NCBI RefSeq assembly: GCF_016918545.1
Contig: NZ_JAFFQC010000019.1
Span: 1 to 64,000, forward strand
Reading direction: 5' to 3'
DNA length: 64,000 nucleotides
From: Desulfobulbus alkaliphilus
GTDB taxonomy: Bacteria > Desulfobacterota > Desulfobulbia > Desulfobulbales > Desulfobulbaceae
A program made the position numbers and the translations under genes. The notes beneath the pieces are model-generated. The model searched no databases, was not told the DNA's origin, and was given only the letters and a program-made list of their open reading frames with translations. Below, piece by piece: positions 1 through 9,866 of the stretch; the first letter of the stretch is position 1, and every line of letters starts with the position of its first letter.

Positions 1-1150
1 GGGCGGTGGTGTCGCGTTCGGCCCGGGTTGCCTGGAGTTCGGCGTTGAGGTTGTCTAGCTGGTTTTTGGTGGTTTCGAGATCAGCAAGGGTGGTGTCGAG
101 CCGGCTCTGCAGTTGCTGGGCTGTTTCGGTGCCTTCACTGACCTGCTGCTCGAGTTCATTGATGAGAGTCTGCTGCTCAGCCACGGTCTGGGCGGTGGTA
201 TCGCGTTCCGCCTGGGTTGCGTGGAGTTCGGCGTTGACCTTATCGAGTTGGTTTTTGGTGGTTTCGAGATCAGTAAAGGTGGTGTCGAGCTGGCTCTGGA
301 GCTGTTGAGCTGTTTCCGTACCTTCACTGACCTGCTGCTCGAGTTCATTGATGAGAGTCAGCTGCTCAGCCACGGTCTGGGCGGTGGTGTCGCGTTCGGC
401 CCGGGTTGCCTGGAGTTCGGCGTTGAGGTTGTCTAGCTGGTTTCTGGTGGTTTCGAGATCAGCAAGGGTGGTGTCGAGCTGGCTCTGGAGATGTTGAGCT
501 GTTTCGGTGCCTTCACTGACCTGCTGCTCGAGTTCATTGATGAGGGTCTGCTGCTCAGCCACGGTCAGGGCGGTGGTGTCGCGTTCCGCCTGGGTTGCGT
601 GGAGTTCGGCGTTGACCTTATCGAGTTGGTTTCTGGTGGTTTCGAGATCAGTAAGGGTGGTGTCGAGCTGGCTCTGCAGTTGCTGGGCTGTTTCCGTGCC
701 TTCACTGACCTGCTGTTCGAGTTCATTGATGAGAGTCTGCTGCTCAGCCACGGTCTGGGCGGTGGTATCGCGTTCCGCCTGGGTTGCGTGGAGTTCGGCG
801 TTGACCTTATCGAGTTGGTTTCTGGTGGTTTCGAGATCAGCAAGGGTTGTGTCGAGCTGGCTCTGCAGTTGCTGGGCTGTTTCCGTACCTTCACTGACCT
901 GCTGCTCGAGTTCATTGATGAGGGTCTGCTGCTCAGTCACGGTCTGGGCGGTGGTGTCGCGTTCCGCCAAGGTTGCCTGGAGTTCGGCATTGACCTTATC
1001 GAGTTGGTTTCTGGTGGTTTCGAGATCAGCAAGGGTTGTGTCGAGCTGGCTCTGCAGTTGCTGGGCTGTTTCCGTACCTTCGCTGACCTGCTGTTTGAGT
1101 TCACTGATGAGGGTCTGCTGCTCAGCCACGGTCTGGGCAGTGGTGTCGAG
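1..1150 (-). repeat. 189-bp tandem repeat array A inside the coiled-coil gene
   Basis: The marker ctctg recurs at 105, 294, 483, 672, 861 and 1050, exactly 189 bp apart. Each unit encodes 63 residues with cores such as LETTKNQLD, NAELQATRAERDTTA and TLINELEQQVSEGTE. Units differ by a few substitutions only. The array continues off the left edge. Confidence 0.93.
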
Positions 1151-3748
1151 CTCTGTCTGGGTGGATTGAAAAAGTGTTTTGGTGGTGCCGAGTTCAGTGC
1201 GAGCATTTTCGAGACGCGCTTCAACTGAAGCCAGCTGCTTCTGCAGGACTTCCGATTTGGCCTTTTCAGCTGCGAGCTGAAGGAGAAGGCTGCTGATTTC
1301 CGATTCTTTTTCCGCCAGGGTCTGTCCGGCGACATCAACTTCGCTTCGGGAGGCTTCGATCTCTTGTTTCGCCGCTTCAAGGTCGGTCAATGCGTTTTCG
1401 GTTATTTGTTTCTGGAGAAGCTCTGATTTGGCGGTTTCCTCGACCAGTTTCTGCTGCAGGCTGTCGATTTCTGCCTGTGCGGTTTGCAGTTCATCCCTGG
1501 CAGCTTCAAGCTTGGCTGCAGCTTCCTCTGCATGTGTTCTGACTTGCTGTTTCGTGTCGGCCGCAGCGGCCAGTTGTTCTTTGAGAGCCTCTATTTCGGC
1601 TTTTTTGTCGGTGGTGACCTGGGTTGCGGTGTCGAACCGCTGTTGGAGATCCTCGACTTGAGCCTGGGCGCTTTGCAGTTCAGCGGTGGCGGTTTCGAGC
1701 TGGGCAGCGTTTTCCTCGGCCTGTGCCCTGAGCTGTTGTTCCGTGTCGGTTGCGGCGGTCAGTTGTTCCTTGAGGGCCTCTATTTCGGCATCCTTGTCGG
1801 CGGTGACCTGGGTTGCGGCGTCGAGTTGCTGTTGGAGATCCTCGACTTGAGCCTGGGCGCTTTGCAGTTCAGCGGTGGCGGTTTCGAGCTGGGCAGCGTT
1901 TTCCTCGGCCTGTGCCCTGAGCTGTTGTTCCGTGTCGGTGGCAACGGTCAGTTGTTCCTTGAGGGCCTCTATTTCGGCGTCCTTGTCGGCGGTGACCTGG
2001 GTTGCGGCGTCGAGCTGCTGCTGGAGATCCTCGACTTGAGTCTGGGCGTTCTGCAGTTCAGCAGTAGCGGTTTCGAGCTGGGTAGCAGTTTCCTCTGCCT
2101 GTGCTCTGAGCTGTTGTTCCGCGTCGGTGGCAACGGTCAGTTGTTCCTTGAGGGCCTTTATTTCGGCATCCTTGTCGGTGGTGACCTGGGTTGCGGCGTC
2201 GAGCTGCTGCTGGAGATCCTCGACTTGAGTCTGGGTGCTCTGCAGTTCAGCAGTGGCGGTTTCGAGCTGGGCAGCGTTTTCCTCGGCCTGTGCCCTGAGC
2301 TGTTGTTCCGTGTCGGTTGCGGCGGTCAGTTGTTCCTTGAGGACCTCTATTTCGGCATCCTTATCGGCGGTGACCTGGGTTGCGGCGTCGAGCTGCTGCT
2401 GGAGATCCTCGATTTGAGTCTGGGCGCTCTGCAGTTCAGCGGTGGCAGTTTCGAGCTGGGCAGCAGTTTCCGCGACCTGGACCTCAATCTGCGCAAGATC
2501 TTTACCGCGGGCTTCAAGTTCCTGCAGGCTCTGGATCCGGGCCTCCAGTTCTTCCTCGGACAGGGTCGTTATGATCTTTTGGGTGGTTATTTCCTCCAGC
2601 TGTGCGGTAAGGTCGGAGATCGTTGTTTCCAGCTTGACGCTGTCTTCAGTGATGCTGTTGATGGTTTCCTGCAGTTGGAGAATTTTCTGGTCTTTTTCAG
2701 CGGCAGTCTGTTCGGCGTGGGCCAGTTGAACGGTGGTTTTCTCGAGTAGTTCGCTGGTCTGGCTCAGCTCTTGCTGGAGTTGCTCGATCTCAAGCAGGCC
2801 AGTTTCAGCTTCTTCCAGGCGCAGGTTGATGGCATCGATGCGGGCCTGCAGTTGTTCGGTTGCCTCGCTGGCTTCAATGGCTTCCTGCTGCAGGAGCTGG
2901 ATCTCGGTTTCCCGCTCCCAGGCGAGCTGTTCCGCCTTGTCTCGCTCGGCTTCAGTCGCTTCCAGCTGGGCAGTAAGTTCAGTTGTTTGCGCGGTCAGCG
3001 TTTCGACTGTCGCTGTGGCGGTATCGAGGTCTCTGGACAGACTCACGTTGTGGTCTGTCAATTCGGCCACCGCCTGGGCTGCCTGGCCCTGCTCCTCCAG
3101 GCTTTCTTCCAGGCGGGTCTTGAGTTCGGCCATCTCTGTGTTCAGCTCTTCGTTCAGGCCTGTATACTCCTGGATTTCGTTCTGCAGTTCCTGGAGGCGA
3201 TTTTCCTGCTCCAATTCACGCTGTTTGGCGGAGGAGCGCAGGTCTTCCAGTTCGGCAGCTAAGGCGTCTTTTTCCTCAGCCAGTGACTCGAATTGTTCAG
3301 CAGCCTCCTGCAATTGAATATCCCTGGCTTCAATTTCAGCAGCCTGATTATTGGTTGTGGTCAGCAGGTTTCGGTACTTTTCGGCCATAGCCTCCTGGGT
3401 CTCCAGGAGTTGCCTGATATGCTCATCTCTCTGAGCGAGATCTTCTGTGGAAGGGAGAAGGGCATCAACCTGGTCGTCATGTATCTGAACCGTAAGCCGC
3501 TCCTCATCCTCGTCTGGGGTCGGAACAGGTACCGGCACCTCCTGCGGCATATCCACTTCCGGTTCAAGCGGTGGGAGGGGAGCCTCGGCGATTTCTTCCT
3601 TCAGCGGCTCAGGGGGCGGCAACGGTTCCGACACTTCAGCTACAGGCTCAGGAGTCTCAGTGTCCTTGATCAGCGTACCATGGTACAAAGCGAGCAGGAC
3701 ATATATCACAAGACCAACAATCGAGAGAACAATCAGGCGTTTTTTCAT
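1..3748 (-). CDS. Membrane-anchored coiled-coil repeat protein, C-terminus beyond window
   Basis: An open frame runs from ATG 3748 to the window edge (1249 codons, no stop). The first 21 residues (MKKRLIVLSIVGLVIYVLLA) form one N-terminal membrane helix or signal anchor. A Pro/Glu-rich linker follows (about residues 30-85), then almost uninterrupted Glu/Gln/Ala/Leu heptads typical of a long coiled coil. Two blocks are built from 63-residue (nine-heptad) near-identical repeats. No enzymatic domain is seen. It lies 101 bp downstream of glgB on the same strand, and no strong Shine-Dalgarno precedes the ATG. A periplasmic structural or tethering role is a guess from topology only. The long plus-strand frames opposite it are compositional shadows. 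Confidence 0.85.
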   Translation of the reverse strand, partial: MKKRLIVLSIVGLVIYVLLALYHGTLIKDTETPEPVAEVSEPLPPPEPLKEEIAEAPLPPLEPEVDMPQEVPVPVPTPDEDEERLTVQIHDDQVDALLPSTEDLAQRDEHIRQLLETQEAMAEKYRNLLTTTNNQAAEIEARDIQLQEAAEQFESLAEEKDALAAELEDLRSSAKQRELEQENRLQELQNEIQEYTGLNEELNTEMAELKTRLEESLEEQGQAAQAVAELTDHNVSLSRDLDTATATVETLTAQTTELTAQLEATEAERDKAEQLAWERETEIQLLQQEAIEASEATEQLQARIDAINLRLEEAETGLLEIEQLQQELSQTSELLEKTTVQLAHAEQTAAEKDQKILQLQETINSITEDSVKLETTISDLTAQLEEITTQKIITTLSEEELEARIQSLQELEARGKDLAQIEVQVAETAAQLETATAELQSAQTQIEDLQQQLDAATQVTADKDAEIEVLKEQLTAATDTEQQLRAQAEENAAQLETATAELQSTQTQVEDLQQQLDAATQVTTDKDAEIKALKEQLTVATDAEQQLRAQAEETATQLETATAELQNAQTQVEDLQQQLDAATQVTADKDAEIEALKEQLTVATDTEQQLRAQAEENAAQLETATAELQSAQAQVEDLQQQLDAATQVTADKDAEIEALKEQLTAATDTEQQLRAQAEENAAQLETATAELQSAQAQVEDLQQRFDTATQVTTDKKAEIEALKEQLAAAADTKQQVRTHAEEAAAKLEAARDELQTAQAEIDSLQQKLVEETAKSELLQKQITENALTDLEAAKQEIEASRSEVDVAGQTLAEKESEISSLLLQLAAEKAKSEVLQKQLASVEARLENARTELGTTKTLFQSTQTELDTTAQTVAEQQTLISELKQQVSEGTETAQQLQSQLDTTLADLETTRNQLDKVNAELQATLAERDTTAQTVTEQQTLINELEQQVSEGTETAQQLQSQLDTTLADLETTRNQLDKVNAELHATQAERDTTAQTVAEQQTLINELEQQVSEGTETAQQLQSQLDTTLTDLETTRNQLDKVNAELHATQAERDTTALTVAEQQTLINELEQQVSEGTETAQHLQSQLDTTLADLETTRNQLDNLNAELQATRAERDTTAQTVAEQLTLINELEQQVSEGTETAQQLQSQLDTTFTDLETTKNQLDKVNAELHATQAERDTTAQTVAEQQTLINELEQQVSEGTETAQQLQSRLDTTLADLETTKNQLDNLNAELQATRAERDTTA
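1457..2475 (-). repeat. 189-bp tandem repeat array B inside the coiled-coil gene
   Basis: The marker gagatcctcga recurs at 1646, 1835, 2024, 2213 and 2402, again 189 bp apart, with a more diverged unit before 1646. Units encode 63 residues with cores such as AAQLETATAELQS, QVEDLQQQLDAATQ and KDAEIEVLKEQLTAAT. The sequence differs from array A but the period is the same. Confidence 0.92.
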
Positions 3749-3849
3749 AGCGTTTGTCGTTTGGTTGAGGTCATGGATGAATAAGCCGCATGGCTTCCTT
3801 TGCTTGGTTGAGGTGAACGATGAAAGGTGCGGGAAGAAAGAGTCATCAT

Positions 3850-5781
3850 TTACGGTGACGGTTTGAGAAATAAGGTGCCAAGGGGTGGGAGAACAAGGTT
3901 CAGGCTATGGTCCCATGCATGACTTTTTTCAGGGAGAGTGGTTAGGGTCGGCCCATTGCTGATGCCACTGCCTCCGTAAATTTCCAGGTCTGAATTGATT
4001 AACTCCCGGTAGGAACCGGCCCTGGGAACGCCGATACGGTACTCCTGGCGCACTATTGGGGTGAAATTGCACACGATAATAAGCAGATCATCCGGAGTTT
4101 TTCCGCGACGAATGAAGGAAAGAACGGAGTTGTCCGTGTCATTGGCATCAATCCAGGAAAAACCACTCCAGTCGAAATCCGCCTCATACAAGGAAGGCTC
4201 GCTTCGGTACACCAGGTTGAGATCGCGAACAAAGCGTTGCAATCCTTGATGGCGGGGTGCGGTCAAGGCCTCCCAGTCGATCCCGGTGTCATGATTCCAT
4301 TCTTTCCATTGGCCGAATTCACACCCCATAAACAATAATTTCTTGCCGGAATATCCCCACATGAAACCAAAGTAGAGGCGCAGGTTGGCAAATTTCTGCC
4401 ATTCGTCACCGGCCATCTTGTTGAGCAGTGAACCTTTCCCGTGCACGACCTCATCGTGACTGAGCGGGAGGATAAAATTTTCATGAAAGGCATAGAGCAT
4501 GCCAAAGGTCATCAAGTGGTGGTGAAAACGACGGAAGAGTGAATCTTTGCTCATGTAGGACAGGGTGTCGTGCATCCAACCCATATTCCATTTGAGGCTG
4601 AATCCCAGTCCGCCAAGATAGGTGGGACTCGACACCATGGGCCAGGAGGTCGATTCCTCGGCAATGGTAAGGACTCCCGGAAAAATTCCATGAACGACTT
4701 CGTTGACTTTGCGAAGAAATGTGATCGCGGCCAGGTTTTCCCTGCCACCGTATTCGTTGGGGATCCATTCACCCTCCTGCCGCGAATAGTCAAGGTAGAG
4801 CATGGAAGCGACCGCATCGACCCTGAGTCCGTCGATATGGTACTTGTCGAGCCAGAAGAGAGCGTTGGAAATGAGAAAAGCTCGGACTTCGTTCCGGTTA
4901 TAGTTGAAGATCAGCGTGCCCCAGTCCTGGTGTTCACCCTGTAAAGGATTGGCATGGGCATAGAGGTGCGTCCCATCGAAATAGTTGAGGCCGGCACCGT
5001 CTTTGGGAAAGTGGGCCGGGACCCAGTCGAGAATAACTCCCAGGCCGGCGGCGTGACACTGGTCGACAAAGAACATGAAGTCCTCGGGCGTACCGAACCG
5101 GGATGTCGGGGCGAAGAATCCGAGCACCTGGTAGCCCCAGGATCCATCAAAGGGATGCTCGGTTATAGGGAGTAATTCGATATGGGTGTATCCCATTTCG
5201 AGAACATAGGGAATGAGAGTGGCGGCCAGTTCCCGATAGGAGAGGTACCGTTGTCCCCACCGGGTGTCGGGTTCCCGCCGCCAGGAACCGAGATGAACTT
5301 CATAGATGGAGATCGGCGATTCCAGGCTCTGTCGATGCTGTCGTTCAGCCATCCATGCGGAGTCTGTCCATTGATAGCGATTGAGATCAGCCACCACCGA
5401 ACCGGTGCGAGGTCGTTCCTCCATGGCAAAGCCGAAGGGATCGGCTTTATCAAGAATTTGTTCGTCGCGGGTTGTAATGCGGTATTTGTAGACAGCGTAT
5501 TCTGAGACGCCGGGAATGAACAAAGACCAGATCCCCGATTCCGAGGGATGCATGGGGTGACGGTTGGGGTCCCAGTCGTTGAAATCTCCGATGATGGCAA
5601 CCTGTTCAGCGTTGGGAGCCCAGACGGCGAAAGCTACTCCATCGACACCGTCAAAGCGTTGCAGATGGGCACCCATTTTTTCGTAGGCCCGTTCATGAGT
5701 GCCTTCGCTGAACAGGTATCGGTCGTACGTGCTGAACCAGTCGGTGGGAATTGCTGTTCCTGCGGGTATGTCGCGTTGCAT
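3850..5781 (-). CDS. glgB: 1,4-alpha-glucan branching enzyme
   Basis: GlgB makes alpha-1,6 branches in glycogen. An N-terminal CBM48/E-set domain is visible ([21 protein letters not shown] region). It is followed by the GH13 barrel with [12 protein letters not shown] (nucleophile Asp), a Glu in the AEEST motif, and [14 protein letters not shown] (transition-state Asp). About 643 residues, within the usual range. I chose ATG 5781 because GGAGG lies 12 nt upstream and the family N-terminus ([21 protein letters not shown]) follows; an in-frame ATG at 5862 is possible but adds a non-family extension. No other glycogen gene adjoins it. Confidence 0.95.
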   Translation of the reverse strand: MQRDIPAGTAIPTDWFSTYDRYLFSEGTHERAYEKMGAHLQRFDGVDGVAFAVWAPNAEQVAIIGDFNDWDPNRHPMHPSESGIWSLFIPGVSEYAVYKYRITTRDEQILDKADPFGFAMEERPRTGSVVADLNRYQWTDSAWMAERQHRQSLESPISIYEVHLGSWRREPDTRWGQRYLSYRELAATLIPYVLEMGYTHIELLPITEHPFDGSWGYQVLGFFAPTSRFGTPEDFMFFVDQCHAAGLGVILDWVPAHFPKDGAGLNYFDGTHLYAHANPLQGEHQDWGTLIFNYNRNEVRAFLISNALFWLDKYHIDGLRVDAVASMLYLDYSRQEGEWIPNEYGGRENLAAITFLRKVNEVVHGIFPGVLTIAEESTSWPMVSSPTYLGGLGFSLKWNMGWMHDTLSYMSKDSLFRRFHHHLMTFGMLYAFHENFILPLSHDEVVHGKGSLLNKMAGDEWQKFANLRLYFGFMWGYSGKKLLFMGCEFGQWKEWNHDTGIDWEALTAPRHQGLQRFVRDLNLVYRSEPSLYEADFDWSGFSWIDANDTDNSVLSFIRRGKTPDDLLIIVCNFTPIVRQEYRIGVPRAGSYRELINSDLEIYGGSGISNGPTLTTLPEKSHAWDHSLNLVLPPLGTLFLKPSP

Positions 5782-5914
5782 TGTGATAATCGTGCCTCCT
5801 TCGGGGTCGGGGGGGCGGTATTTTTTCAATCTACAGTATTCCTGCAATAATGTCATGGACAAAGAATTTTTTTCTCCAGAGGAAAGGGTTGGTCACAGGG
5901 GTCGGATGCAAAAT

Positions 5915-5968
5915 CCTGAATCCGTGACGGCTGGACCCTTGTTTTGGATATAGGCTCACGAATCCGGG
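5915..5968 (-). repeat. Deletion copy of the CCTGRATCCGTGA element (54 bp)
   Basis: The left end CCTGAATCCGTGACGGCTGG is joined after a short A/T-rich stretch to a diverged right end (GCTCACGAATCCGGG). Flanks AAAAT and ATAAT look like a decayed 5-bp target duplication. Further right-end fragments follow to about 6066 (for example around 5990-6028 and 6046-6064), so this gap holds a pile-up of decayed copies. Confidence 0.75.
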
Positions 5969-6087
5969 ATAATAGAACCGCACCAGGACAACGAAGATGA
6001 CGTGCCGACGAACACTTACGACTCCGGGACAAAAAAAAATGATTCCTGCCTGCACGGATTCAGGGCGAAATGTACAGGTTGTAACCG

Positions 6088-6597
6088 TTAGTGATCCCGG
6101 CGGTTGAGCAGATGTTTTTTCTGCCGGGCCAGGTGAAGGCTATAAAAAAATTTGTAGGTAAAACAGTAGGCAAGAACGCCTGCGGGGATAGCGACAATAA
6201 GGCCACCGGTCATCATCACCACAACAGTGTCCAGCCCAAGTTCCCGGACCAGGTCGATCTTGTCGAGGAAGCGTTTTTCCGTCAATTGATGCAGAAAGGT
6301 TTCGATTCGCGTCCAGGAGAGGCGGTTGGGCAGAAAAAAATCACCGATCCGCCACAAGCAGTAATAATGAGGAATGAAGGTCAGGGGGTTGCTGACCAAC
6401 GTGGCGGCGAGAATACCGGCAATCGGATTGGCACGCACAAGCAGGGTCAGCACCAGGGTGAGGAGAGTGTTAAAGGGCAGGGTCGGCGCAATACTGATGG
6501 CCGTCCCAATGGCCGTTCCGAGCGCCAGGGAATGCGGGGTGCCTCGCAGGCGGATAAAGCGCAGATAAAGGTAACGGGTTACCCTTGGCATAGCCAT
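6088..6597 (-). CDS. DUF2062 domain membrane protein
   Basis: 169 residues with the DUF2062 layout: basic N-terminus, a Gly/Ala-rich small-residue segment (LALGTAIGTAISIAPTLPFN), a hydrophobic helix with NPLT (LVSNPLTFIPHYY), and a last membrane helix near residues 125-150. The family is found in many proteobacteria and has no settled biochemical role. A second ATG at 6591 has AGG 8 nt upstream and may be the true start. An intergenic mobile element separates it from the CPBP gene upstream. Confidence 0.85.
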   Translation of the reverse strand: MAMPRVTRYLYLRFIRLRGTPHSLALGTAIGTAISIAPTLPFNTLLTLVLTLLVRANPIAGILAATLVSNPLTFIPHYYCLWRIGDFFLPNRLSWTRIETFLHQLTEKRFLDKIDLVRELGLDTVVVMMTGGLIVAIPAGVLAYCFTYKFFYSLHLARQKKHLLNRRDH

Positions 6598-6645
6598 GGC
6601 CTGGTTGGATTGAAAAGGTCAAAGATCCCTCTGCAAGTATAACTT

Positions 6646-6867
6646 CCTGAATTCGTGACGGCTGGACGCTTGTTTTGGTTATATCTTACTGTACTCAGGT
6701 CATAATCGCAGTTGAATCCTTGATGCTAACCTTCACCCGCCGCCCTTCGAGGCCTCCGTCCGCACACCATCTTCAATACCTGTAAGCATCGGTCGGATAA
6801 AGTGTACTTTAATCGAACGGTTACGGACAAAAAAGCTGACGTACGGACGAACGCTCACGGATCCTGG
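6646..6867 (-). mobile_element. Near full-length copy of the CCTGRATCCGTGA element (222 bp)
   Basis: Both terminal repeats are present (CCTGAATTCGTGACGG at left, CTCACGGATCCTGG at right), with the central long hairpin and the subterminal CGCCCTTCG block. It is more decayed than the 218-bp copies near 52 and 63 kb. No exact target duplication was found. Confidence 0.88.
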
Positions 6868-6892
6868 CTGGAATTTGCAGTCATGTTTCAGG

Positions 6893-7579
6893 TTACCAGT
6901 ACTGCCAGGTGCCTGTAAAGTAAACAAAACAGGCCAGGCCGATATTGGTGGTTGCGTGGGCTACTATGCAGACGATGAGATCCCTGCGGTATATCCATAG
7001 AGCAGCCATGAGCAGACCATAGGCAACAGCAGCCGGCCATTCATACACCTGGTGGCCCGCCGTGAAGGCCAGGGTGGAAAGGGCGACGGCCATCCAGGAC
7101 CATTGACCGGGGGCGACGTCGTTGACGGAACGACGATCCAGTGCGGTGTGCAATGGATTTTTGTCTTTGTTTTGTCGTTCAATATCCCACTGCAGTGCCA
7201 GGCGGAACAGAAAGCCGCGCATCAAAAGTTCCTCGAACACCGGAACAAGGAGTCCGGCACTCAACAGACGCAGAACAAAGGCGGTCGAGGACCAGGCTGC
7301 GGCATCGTCTGGATCGACAAAAGGAGTAAGCAGGATAAGCCACAGGACAAGTCCGGCCAGGCCGGCGGCAATACCGGTTATCACGGAGGTCAGCGGTGAA
7401 TGGGGTCCTTTCAGGGGACAGTACCATCGCCAGGCCCAGATGAGCAGCACGGATACAGCGATTATTCTGAGGAGATAGTTGACCGTATCCGAGACATGGG
7501 GGCCCAGTAGGGAGGCGATCCCTACATAGGCAAGATACGGGGCTGCGTACGGCAGGAGGAGCTGGCGGTTGCTGACCAT
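6893..7579 (-). CDS. CPBP-family intramembrane glutamic protease
   Basis: 228 residues with about six hydrophobic segments. The family motifs are in order: EELLMRGFLFR (EExxxR, catalytic Glu pair), then a conserved His in FTAGHQVYEWP, then a second His in IVAHATTN. These match the CPBP/CAAX-protease-like (Abi) superfamily of intramembrane endopeptidases. The substrate is unknown. GGAG lies 8 nt before the ATG. It follows the small membrane protein gene with a short gap, so it probably ends the tsaD-rsmA transcription unit. The resemblance to exosortase-associated CAAX-protease-related proteins is weak and not relied on. Confidence 0.85.
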   Translation of the reverse strand: MVSNRQLLLPYAAPYLAYVGIASLLGPHVSDTVNYLLRIIAVSVLLIWAWRWYCPLKGPHSPLTSVITGIAAGLAGLVLWLILLTPFVDPDDAAAWSSTAFVLRLLSAGLLVPVFEELLMRGFLFRLALQWDIERQNKDKNPLHTALDRRSVNDVAPGQWSWMAVALSTLAFTAGHQVYEWPAAVAYGLLMAALWIYRRDLIVCIVAHATTNIGLACFVYFTGTWQYW

Positions 7580-7606
7580 AATGGCTCTCCGGGTCTGCTT
7601 GTCCCG

Positions 7607-7861
7607 TTATTCTTCAGAATGTTCAGGCTGTTTTTCCGCCATTCGTTCCGCTTGCTCACGTTTGCGGGTGCGGAAGAAATCAAACACCGCCCAGGGCAGG
7701 AGCACTGCGGCGGCGATTCTGTTGAAGAGGAGATGCTCCTGCATGGCGGGGTCGGTGGAGAAGAAGCCGTCATACAGACACCACAGGCCGAATCCGGCCA
7801 GAAGAGCAGGAAAGACGTACGGGCTGATTTGCGGTGGGGATGATCGTTTTTTTTCACTCAT
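7607..7861 (-). CDS. Small two-helix membrane protein of unknown function
   Basis: 84 residues (MSEKKRSSPPQISPYVFPAL start). Two hydrophobic segments (about residues 13-30 and 45-60) are followed by a charged tail rich in Arg, Lys and Glu. The start overlaps the rsmA stop as ATGA, and AGGA lies upstream, which favours ATG 7861 over a longer frame from 7909. I do not recognise a family. Tight coupling to rsmA shows co-transcription but does not by itself indicate function. Confidence 0.75.
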   Translation of the reverse strand: MSEKKRSSPPQISPYVFPALLAGFGLWCLYDGFFSTDPAMQEHLLFNRIAAAVLLPWAVFDFFRTRKREQAERMAEKQPEHSEE

Positions 7862-8748
7862 GTCAAGGATTCCTGCGGCAAGGTTTCTGATGAAGACCCA
7901 TGCGGACAAAGAACACGGCTGAGGTGTACAAAATCTTCCAAGGTCAGTTTTTCCGCGCGAATGGCGGGGTCAATGCCGGCGGTGTGCAGGCAATGGAGCA
8001 GTTCCTCTTTACTCTTGAGCAGCGCGGCACTGTGCAGGGCGTTGACCAGGGTTTTTCTCCGCTGGCCAAAGGCTGCATGGACGACCCTGCTGAACAAAGA
8101 ACGATCAAATTCGCCCAATACCCGGATTCGTTCCGGCTGCGGATGAAAGGAAAGACGGACCACCACGGAATCGACCTTGGGTCGAGGATGGAATTCAGCT
8201 GGATCAACAGCAAGAAGAAATCTGACTGTGGCACAGGCAGCAAGAAGAACCGTGGGAGTACCATAATCCTTGGTTCCCGGTTGGGCTGTCAGGCGCAGGG
8301 CCACTTCTTTCTGCAGCATGAGAACGGCGCTGTCCATGATCGAGGCATGATCGATCAGGCGGAAGAGAAAAGGGGTGGAAATCGAATAGGGCAGATTGGC
8401 GACAATTTTCAGCCGTTCTCCTGGGTGAAGCAGGCTGGTGAAATCAATGCGCAGTGCATCGGCGTGGAGCAGACGGACATTGGCGGGTAAGTCCTGCTGT
8501 TCTTCGTGCATACGGATGATTCCCGAGTCCATTTCGATGCCGACAACCTCGGCCACGGTGGTAGCCAACGGCCGAGTGAGAGCGCCCAGGCCGACTCCCA
8601 CTTCGATCACCCGGTCATGAGCTGCCAGGTTGGCAAGGTCGACGATGCGTCGAGCGGTGTGAGCATGGACGAGAAAGTTCTGGCCCAATTTTTTATGGGG
8701 GGCCAGGCCACGGCGTTTGAGGATCTGACTGGTGGTTTCGCGGGGCAT
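7858..8748 (-). CDS. rsmA: 16S rRNA dimethyladenosine transferase RsmA/KsgA
   Basis: Uses SAM to dimethylate two adjacent adenines in the 3' hairpin of 16S rRNA during small-subunit assembly. The N-terminal GQNFLVHAHTARRIVDLA segment and the SAM-binding VIEVGVGLGALTRPL loop are present, as is the catalytic NLPY motif (ANLPYSISTPF). The C-terminal helical domain contains the usual FGQRRKTL block. 296 residues, slightly longer than E. coli KsgA. It starts 5 bp after tsaD, so the two are co-transcribed. Confidence 0.96.
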   Translation of the reverse strand: MPRETTSQILKRRGLAPHKKLGQNFLVHAHTARRIVDLANLAAHDRVIEVGVGLGALTRPLATTVAEVVGIEMDSGIIRMHEEQQDLPANVRLLHADALRIDFTSLLHPGERLKIVANLPYSISTPFLFRLIDHASIMDSAVLMLQKEVALRLTAQPGTKDYGTPTVLLAACATVRFLLAVDPAEFHPRPKVDSVVVRLSFHPQPERIRVLGEFDRSLFSRVVHAAFGQRRKTLVNALHSAALLKSKEELLHCLHTAGIDPAIRAEKLTLEDFVHLSRVLCPHGSSSETLPQESLT

Positions 8749-8753
8749 CGGGA

Positions 8754-9758
8754 TCAGTTGAGTGGGGAACGGGAATAGGCATCATCGTCGACGGCAACGA
8801 GGTCACCTTGGAGAAATCGGTAATATCCGGCCAAGCCGATCATGGCGGCATTGTCGGTGCATAGGGCCGGTGCTGGCATGAACAGCTGTCGACCCTCGGC
8901 CGTACACCGCTCGCCCATGAGGGTCCGCAGCCTGGGATTAGCTGCTACACCGCCGCCGAGAACAATGCGACCGTGGCCGGTCCGTTCAGCGGCGGCAAGA
9001 GTCTTGTCCACCAGGATTTCAACTACAGCCTCCTGGAAAGAAGCACAGATATCAGGCAGGGTGAGTGGCTGTCCGGTCGCCTTTGTCTTGTTGACATGGG
9101 TGGCCACCGAGGTTTTGAGGCCGCTGAAACTGAAATCCAGACTGTCTGCTGCCAGCCGGGCCCTGGGGAAGGCAATGGCAGCCGGATTGCCGTTTTCGGC
9201 AAGCCTGCTGATCACTGGACCACCGGGGTAACCAAGATCCAACAATTTGGCCACTTTGTCAAACGCTTCGCCGGCGGCATCGTCACGGGTGCGGCCAAGC
9301 CTGGAGCAGGAGACTGGATTATCCACCTTGTACAGGGCCGTGTTGCCACCGGAGACAATGAGAGCAGTGTAGGGAAACTCGGGTTTGTTTTCCTCCAGCA
9401 GGCAGGAGAGTAGATGGCCGCTCATATGGTCGACCCCGACACAGGGGATGCGCCGAACCAGGGCCAGGGCCTTGGCAAAAGTAAAGCCGACCAGCAGTGA
9501 GCCCACCAGCCCAGGTCCCTGGGTGGCAGCGATGAGATTGATGTCGGCGAGATCGACTCCGGCAACAGCCAATGCCTCATCGATCACCGGCTGGATCATT
9601 TCAATGTGTCGACGTGAAGCCAACTCCGGTACAATACCGCCGAATCGCGCATGGATTTCGTTTTGACTGCTGACAACCGAGGCGAGCAGACGGCGATCGT
9701 CCTCAAGAACAGCAGCGGCGGTGTCGTCGCAGGAGCTTTCAATGGCAAGTATGAGCAT
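8754..9758 (-). CDS. tsaD: tRNA threonylcarbamoyladenosine synthase subunit TsaD
   Basis: Transfers the threonylcarbamoyl group to A37 of ANN-decoding tRNAs. The ASKHA-fold signatures are present: LAIESSCDDTAAAV at the N-terminus, the metal-binding His in SRRHIEMIQP, then IVSGGNTALY, and a C-terminal GGGVAANPRLR with DNAAMIG. 334 residues, the normal length. It is divergent from moaA, with about 108 bp between the chosen starts. It leads the tsaD-rsmA operon. Confidence 0.97.
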   Translation of the reverse strand: MLILAIESSCDDTAAAVLEDDRRLLASVVSSQNEIHARFGGIVPELASRRHIEMIQPVIDEALAVAGVDLADINLIAATQGPGLVGSLLVGFTFAKALALVRRIPCVGVDHMSGHLLSCLLEENKPEFPYTALIVSGGNTALYKVDNPVSCSRLGRTRDDAAGEAFDKVAKLLDLGYPGGPVISRLAENGNPAAIAFPRARLAADSLDFSFSGLKTSVATHVNKTKATGQPLTLPDICASFQEAVVEILVDKTLAAAERTGHGRIVLGGGVAANPRLRTLMGERCTAEGRQLFMPAPALCTDNAAMIGLAGYYRFLQGDLVAVDDDAYSRSPLN

Positions 9759-9866
9759 GAGACCGCTGGTTGCAATCCTTCCTGTTCGGTGGTATCAGTA
9801 CATTGTATGCCAGAAAATCAGCCACAATGTGGCTACAGGCTTGTTTTATTGCAAACAGCATACCCC

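Noticed and set aside
1-2475. Regular 189-bp repeats as a CRISPR array
   Set aside because: There are no variable spacers; units are contiguous, coding and far longer than CRISPR repeats.
113-2749. Long plus-strand frames rich in LLEFIDE and LELGS-type repeats
   Set aside because: They are exact antisense shadows of the coiled-coil gene: repeats on the other strand keep several frames open. No ribosome site, and the minus frame gives normal coiled-coil protein.
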